Origin: Caldilineaceae bacterium | GTDB taxonomy: Bacteria > Chloroflexota > Anaerolineae > Caldilineales > Caldilineaceae | Assembly: GCA_019637645.1 (NCBI GenBank) | Contig: JAHBVH010000029.1 | Location: 1-64,000, forward strand | Length of the DNA stretch: 64,000 nucleotides | Direction of reading: 5' to 3' | Part shown: positions 61,001 through 64,000 of the stretch, in pieces | Numbering within the stretch: the first letter of the stretch is position 1 | How the letters are laid out: each line of letters starts with the position of its first letter | Position numbers and translations under genes: made by a program | The notes under the pieces: model-generated | Database searches by the model: none | What the model was told of the DNA's origin: nothing | What the model saw: only the letters and a program-made list of their open reading frames with translations

Positions 61001-64000
61001 ACCATCAATGTGGTGACGATCACACCCCAAGGCGAACCCTATCCTGGCGTCGCCTTGACGGCCACGATCTATGAATTCAACTGGAACAGCGTCTATGAAC
61101 AGGCCGCGGATGGTAGCTTTGCGTGGCAAACCAGTGTTGAGCGTACCCCCATTGTAACCACAACCGTCACCACGGCGCGCGATGGGCGCGCGGTAATAGC
61201 CTGGACGCCAGCGACCGGCGGCGAATATCAGATCGTGGCCAGTGGCGAGGACGATGCCGGTAACCAAATCAGCAGTGCGACCTATGTATGGGTCAGCGGC
61301 GGCGACTTTATTGCCTGGCCCCGCCAGAACAATGACCGCATGGAGTTGGTCGCGGACAAGAAGCTCTATGCCCCCGGCGACACTGCCAAGATTTTGATCC
61401 CCAGCCCCTTTGCTGGTCCAGTCGATGCGCTGGTGACGCTGGAACGGGGCGGTGTATTGGAGACAGAGCTGATCACGTTGACCAGCAATAGCGCAACGCT
61501 AGAAGTGCCGATTACGACGACCCATATTCCCAATATCTTTGTCAGTGTCATCATTGCCAAAGGCATCGATGAAACTAACCCGGTCCCGGCCCTGCGCGTT
61601 GGCTATGTCCAGCTCAATGTCGATACCAGTGAGAAAGTGCTGACCATTGACGTTGCCCCCTCGGCAACCACGCTGCAACCAGGCGACACCATTAGCTATA
61701 CCCTAACCATTCGCGACAGCGCAGGGACACCAGTCCCCCATGCCGATGTCAGCGTAGCCTTGGTCGATAAGGCGGTACTCTCCTTGGTCGAGGGCATGAA
61801 CCAAACACTGTTGGAACTTTTCTACTATCAACGCCCGCTTGGCGTGACCACCGGCGCATCGCTGATCATCAACAGCGACCGTCTCAGCCAACAACTCAGT
61901 GAAGGGGCTAAAGGCGGTGGTGGTGGCGGCGGCGCGAGCCTGCTGGAAGTACGCGAAGAGTTCCCCGACATTGCCTTCTGGCGGGCAGATCTCACCAGCG
62001 ATGAGAATGGCGAGATCACCTTCCAAGTGGATCTGCCCGATAACTTGACCACTTGGCGGTTGGCGGCCAAAGCCATTACCTTGGACACGCGCGTTGGCGA
62101 AACCGTCAACGATGTCGTCGCGACCAAAGCGCTCCAGGTGCGCCCCTTGTTACCACGCTTCTTTACCGCTGGGGATCGCTCGAGCATTGGCGCCGTGATC
62201 CTTAACACCACAGCAAGCACAACCGGCACCGGCACCTTCTCGCTGACCATCGCGGGCGCGACTTTGGCCGATGGAACCACTAGTGCGGCCATGACTGATT
62301 TAGCCATGACCGCACTAGGTCAGGCCAGCTATAACTTCCCCATTACGGTCCAAGAAAACGCCGCGAGTGTCGTCGTCACCATGACAGCGCAGACTGTCGC
62401 GAGCGCTGACAATCCTGCGCTTGGGGATGCCATTCGGCTGACCATTCCCATTGTGCGCTATGAAACGCCCGAGGTAGTCGCCACATCCGGCACTGTCCCG
62501 CCCGAGGGACGGCTCGAAGCCCTTCGCTTGCCCGACGCGGCAACAGACAATGGCGAATTACAGCTCAACCTCGAACCCAGCCTCGCCGCGGGGATGCTCG
62601 ATGGGCTGGATTATCTCGAACACTTCGCCTATGAATGTAACGAGCAGACCGTGAGCCGCTTCTTACCGAATCTCTTCACGGTGCGGGCATTAAAGAGCCT
62701 CGGGATCGAAAACGAGGCCCTGACACAACAGCTGAACTTCCAACTCGGCGTGGCGGTCCAACGCTTGGTCAGCCGCCAAAATGGCGACGGCGGTTGGGGC
62801 TACTGGCCCGGCGAAGAGAGCAATGCTTTTGTCACCAGCTATGTACTGTGGGGCTTGGGGAGTGCTGCCGAAATGGATTATACCGTACCCGCCCGGGCTA
62901 TCAGTCGAGCAGCGACCTACTTGGATGGGCAGTTCCAAGCACCGAGCGAAGTTACCGACAGTTGGACGCTCAACCAAATGGCCTTTATGAACTTTGTCCT
63001 GGCCGAGATCGGCCAAGGCGACCCTGGTCGCGCGAGCACGCTGTATGAAGTACGCGAGCGGCTAGATCTCTACGGCCAAGCCCTGCTCGCGATGGCTTTA
63101 GCTAAATTGGATGAAACAGGCGAGACCAATGCACGTTCACAAACGCTGCTGGATAATCTCTCTGGGGCGGCCCAACTGAGCGCCACCGGTGCATCCTGGC
63201 ATGAAACCAGCACCGACTGGTGGAACTTGAACACCGACACACGTACAACAAGCATCATTCTGGCCGCCTTTGTCCGGTTGCAACCTGCTGAACCACTCTT
63301 GCCCCAGGTCGTCCGCTGGCTCATGAGTGCCCGAGAAGCGGGCCGTTGGGCCACCACCCAGGAAAACGCCTGGGCGATCATTGCCCTAACCGACTGGATG
63401 GCGACCAGTGGCGAGCTAGCAGGCAACTATGATTGGACGGTTACGCTCAACGCGCAGGTATGGGAGCAGGGAACAGTTAACGCCGACAATCTAACGGAAA
63501 AAGTCCAGCTACGCACCGCCGTGACCGATCTCCTCCGCGACGAAGCAAATGCCCTGCTTATCGAACGGAGCAATGAGAGCGGGCAACTCTACTATACCAC
63601 CTATCTGCGCTACTACCTCGACGCCCTAGCCATTGATGCCCGCGACCGTGGCATTGTGGTTGATCGTCGCTTTGCACTGGCCGATCAGCGAGTCCAAAGC
63701 GCGCAGGTTGGCGATGTGATCAGCGTAACCGTCACGGTAGTCGCCCCCACCGATCTCTACCAAGCGTTGGTCGAAGTGCCGATTCCCGCGGGCACCGAAC
63801 CGATCGACCCACGCCTAGCCACCACCAGCGTCCAGTACGACCAGTTGGGTCAGCTCATCCCCGCCAACGCGGGCAAACCCGACTGGTTCTGGCTACCGAC
63901 CTATGTGGATGTACGCGACGAAAAAGTCGCCCTGGTTGCCAGTTATCTCCCCGCAGGCACCTATGAGTACACCTTCCAAGTCCAAGCCACCGTCCCCGGC
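58067..64000 (+). CDS. alpha-2-macroglobulin-family protein, cut by the window end
   Basis: An open frame from ATG 58067 to the last base, at least 1978 residues. A signal peptide (about 1-31) is followed by Ig-like Big_5 domains (about 55-470, with TFTT-type strand ends). The macroglobulin MG domains come next, then a glycine-rich stretch (about 1283-1290) that may mark the bait region, WRADLTSDENGEITF, and the thioester site CNEQ (C1524) in ECNEQTVSRF, followed by the alpha-helical thioester domain. The CxEQ motif shows it can form the thioester that traps proteases. With pbpC upstream it forms the known envelope-defence pair. The stop lies outside the window. AGGAGC lies about 10 bases before the ATG. 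Confidence 0.88.
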   Translation, partial: MRNRVPTPKIVAILLLTLLLVTTAMRLLPFPANAAHATATRPLTTTAGQAAQAALVPPQQELPPVLLSTTPSEGTVWDGGAVTFIFDQPMAAASNVSLAVIPSLAGEVTVEEATLRFTPSTAPTPGERYHFTIDADATSAAGIALGNPAELTLVAAAPLAVTTTQPRDGASEVDTDSQVVIVFNRPVVALTSLNDQRTLPQPLTIEPAVEGSGEWLNTSLYVFKPTRGLAGGTEYTLTIADLTTVQGETLAAPVVTTFTTAAPIVTDTQPNSGLIAPDSAFQVTFSQPMDPASTEAAFTFTANADDEAVAGSFAWNEANTTLTFTPTQSLAFGGLYRLAVDQSAQPASQQGNLREAYELTLSVVPLPAVASTTPASGATNVSPDVTVSIQFNAPLSATTVLPNITVSPMLTTTRIYSYYWEYNNTVELSWFKESQTTYTVTLGADITDRYGNTLGEPQTLTFTTGDHSPFVQLGIERFTHFSAYTETRISTLYRNVSAVEARLYRLPASQAEILTGENQWEIWRNYRVPDPAQNLVWERSYEPIVGPNVTARQVLTLTDDAGNLPAPGFYFLQVSYPEYQPNPDDQSDPFANKMQALLVLSNNNLVLKKSTQGDSLAWVTDLATGKPVADIPVRFYYAGQEMDNTTTNSDGVALAALNLDPNNNWGPTLAISGEPGEPNFAAASSEWSQGIGPWDFNIPGGYSTEPIQSYFYTDRPIYRPGQTVYWKGIIRQLVNDQHELPAPTTAISITIRDDQGNPIQEDRYTLDENGTLHGEVTLAPEAITGYYYLEARIQVGDTLETQRTVYGGVGFQVAAYRKPEFAVTVTSDQPEYTNGDTITYTVQASYFSGGPLANAPVTWRLLAEPYNFTWPNAPTEARFFSFTPFDPENDVYDPYRGVFAYGLIQEGSSTTNAAGTFTLALPAELQDALQSQRWTLDVTIQSATNQFISGRAAVPVHRGEFYVGLSPRSYVNPVGEESTINVVTITPQGEPYPGVALTATIYEFNWNSVYEQAADGSFAWQTSVERTPIVTTTVTTARDGRAVIAWTPATGGEYQIVASGEDDAGNQISSATYVWVSGGDFIAWPRQNNDRMELVADKKLYAPGDTAKILIPSPFAGPVDALVTLERGGVLETELITLTSNSATLEVPITTTHIPNIFVSVIIAKGIDETNPVPALRVGYVQLNVDTSEKVLTIDVAPSATTLQPGDTISYTLTIRDSAGTPVPHADVSVALVDKAVLSLVEGMNQTLLELFYYQRPLGVTTGASLIINSDRLSQQLSEGAKGGGGGGGASLLEVREEFPDIAFWRADLTSDENGEITFQVDLPDNLTTWRLAAKAITLDTRVGETVNDVVATKALQVRPLLPRFFTAGDRSSIGAVILNTTASTTGTGTFSLTIAGATLADGTTSAAMTDLAMTALGQASYNFPITVQENAASVVVTMTAQTVASADNPALGDAIRLTIPIVRYETPEVVATSGTVPPEGRLEALRLPDAATDNGELQLNLEPSLAAGMLDGLDYLEHFAYECNEQTVSRFLPNLFTVRALKSLGIENEALTQQLNFQLGVAVQRLVSRQNGDGGWGYWPGEESNAFVTSYVLWGLGSAAEMDYTVPARAISRAATYLDGQFQAPSEVTDSWTLNQMAFMNFVLAEIGQGDPGRASTLYEVRERLDLYGQALLAMALAKLDETGETNARSQTLLDNLSGAAQLSATGASWHETSTDWWNLNTDTRTTSIILAAFVRLQPAEPLLPQVVRWLMSAREAGRWATTQENAWAIIALTDWMATSGELAGNYDWTVTLNAQVWEQGTVNADNLTEKVQLRTAVTDLLRDEANALLIERSNESGQLYYTTYLRYYLDALAIDARDRGIVVDRRFALADQRVQSAQVGDVISVTVTVVAPTDLYQALVEVPIPAGTEPIDPRLATTSVQYDQLGQLIPANAGKPDWFWLPTYVDVRDEKVALVASYLPAGTYEYTFQVQATVPG

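Overview
The window looks like a piece of a Chloroflexota chromosome, probably class Chloroflexia. The grounds are a glutaminyl-tRNA synthetase with a YqeY-like tail, long pentapeptide-repeat proteins with membrane anchors, a CSLREA-type secreted repeat protein ending in LPLVQR, frequent fusion proteins, and loose gene packing with many palindromic intergenic repeats. This assignment is inference from gene content; no rRNA or tRNA gene was recognised, and no phage or transposase gene.

Layout. 1-6715 (+): a sugar/glycoside cluster with the tail of one MGT glycosyltransferase, an FkbM methyltransferase, an NAD-dependent epimerase, a sugar nucleotidyltransferase, a complete MGT glycosyltransferase, a CDP-paratose 2-epimerase-like enzyme and an MFS transporter. 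6953-14409 (+): an SPFH protein with a membrane partner, two pentapeptide-repeat proteins (one fused to a PstS-like binding domain), a sulfotransferase and an orphan solute-binding protein, converging on a sulfatase (-). 15874-22655 (-): glnS, then a response regulator, a PDZ protein and a histidine kinase, which look like an envelope-stress signalling set.

22901-32398: a sulfur island. A LysR regulator diverges from a persulfide-dioxygenase-like MBL/rhodanese protein, which is followed by a split YeeE-type thiosulfate transporter, a TauE/SafE exporter and a rhodanese lipoprotein. A second copy of the split transporter lies about 5.2 kb downstream, beyond a beta-lactamase-family hydrolase and a reductase-like protein. 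32603-38917: an unknown membrane protein, an alpha/beta hydrolase, an LCP cell-wall ligase and a phosphatase-like/beta-propeller membrane protein.

39688-44562 (+): a LysW-like zinc ribbon with an extreme poly-aspartate tail, a YigZ-family protein, and a 1177-residue metacaspase-alpha/beta hydrolase fusion, the most unusual gene here. 44728-50918 (-): a stand-alone CBM48 protein, xylose isomerase, an MscS channel and an internally duplicated solute-binding lipoprotein. 51388-64000 (+): a secreted beta-helix-type repeat protein, penicillin-binding protein 1C and a thioester-containing alpha-2-macroglobulin that runs off the window. The last two are a known partnership in bacterial envelope defence.

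Two kinds of repeat thread the gaps: an ~85-nt nested palindrome with MITE-like ends (at least eight copies or fragments) and arrays of 13- to 18-nt tandem units. Starts given here were chosen by ribosome-binding site and family alignment from memory; no database search was possible.
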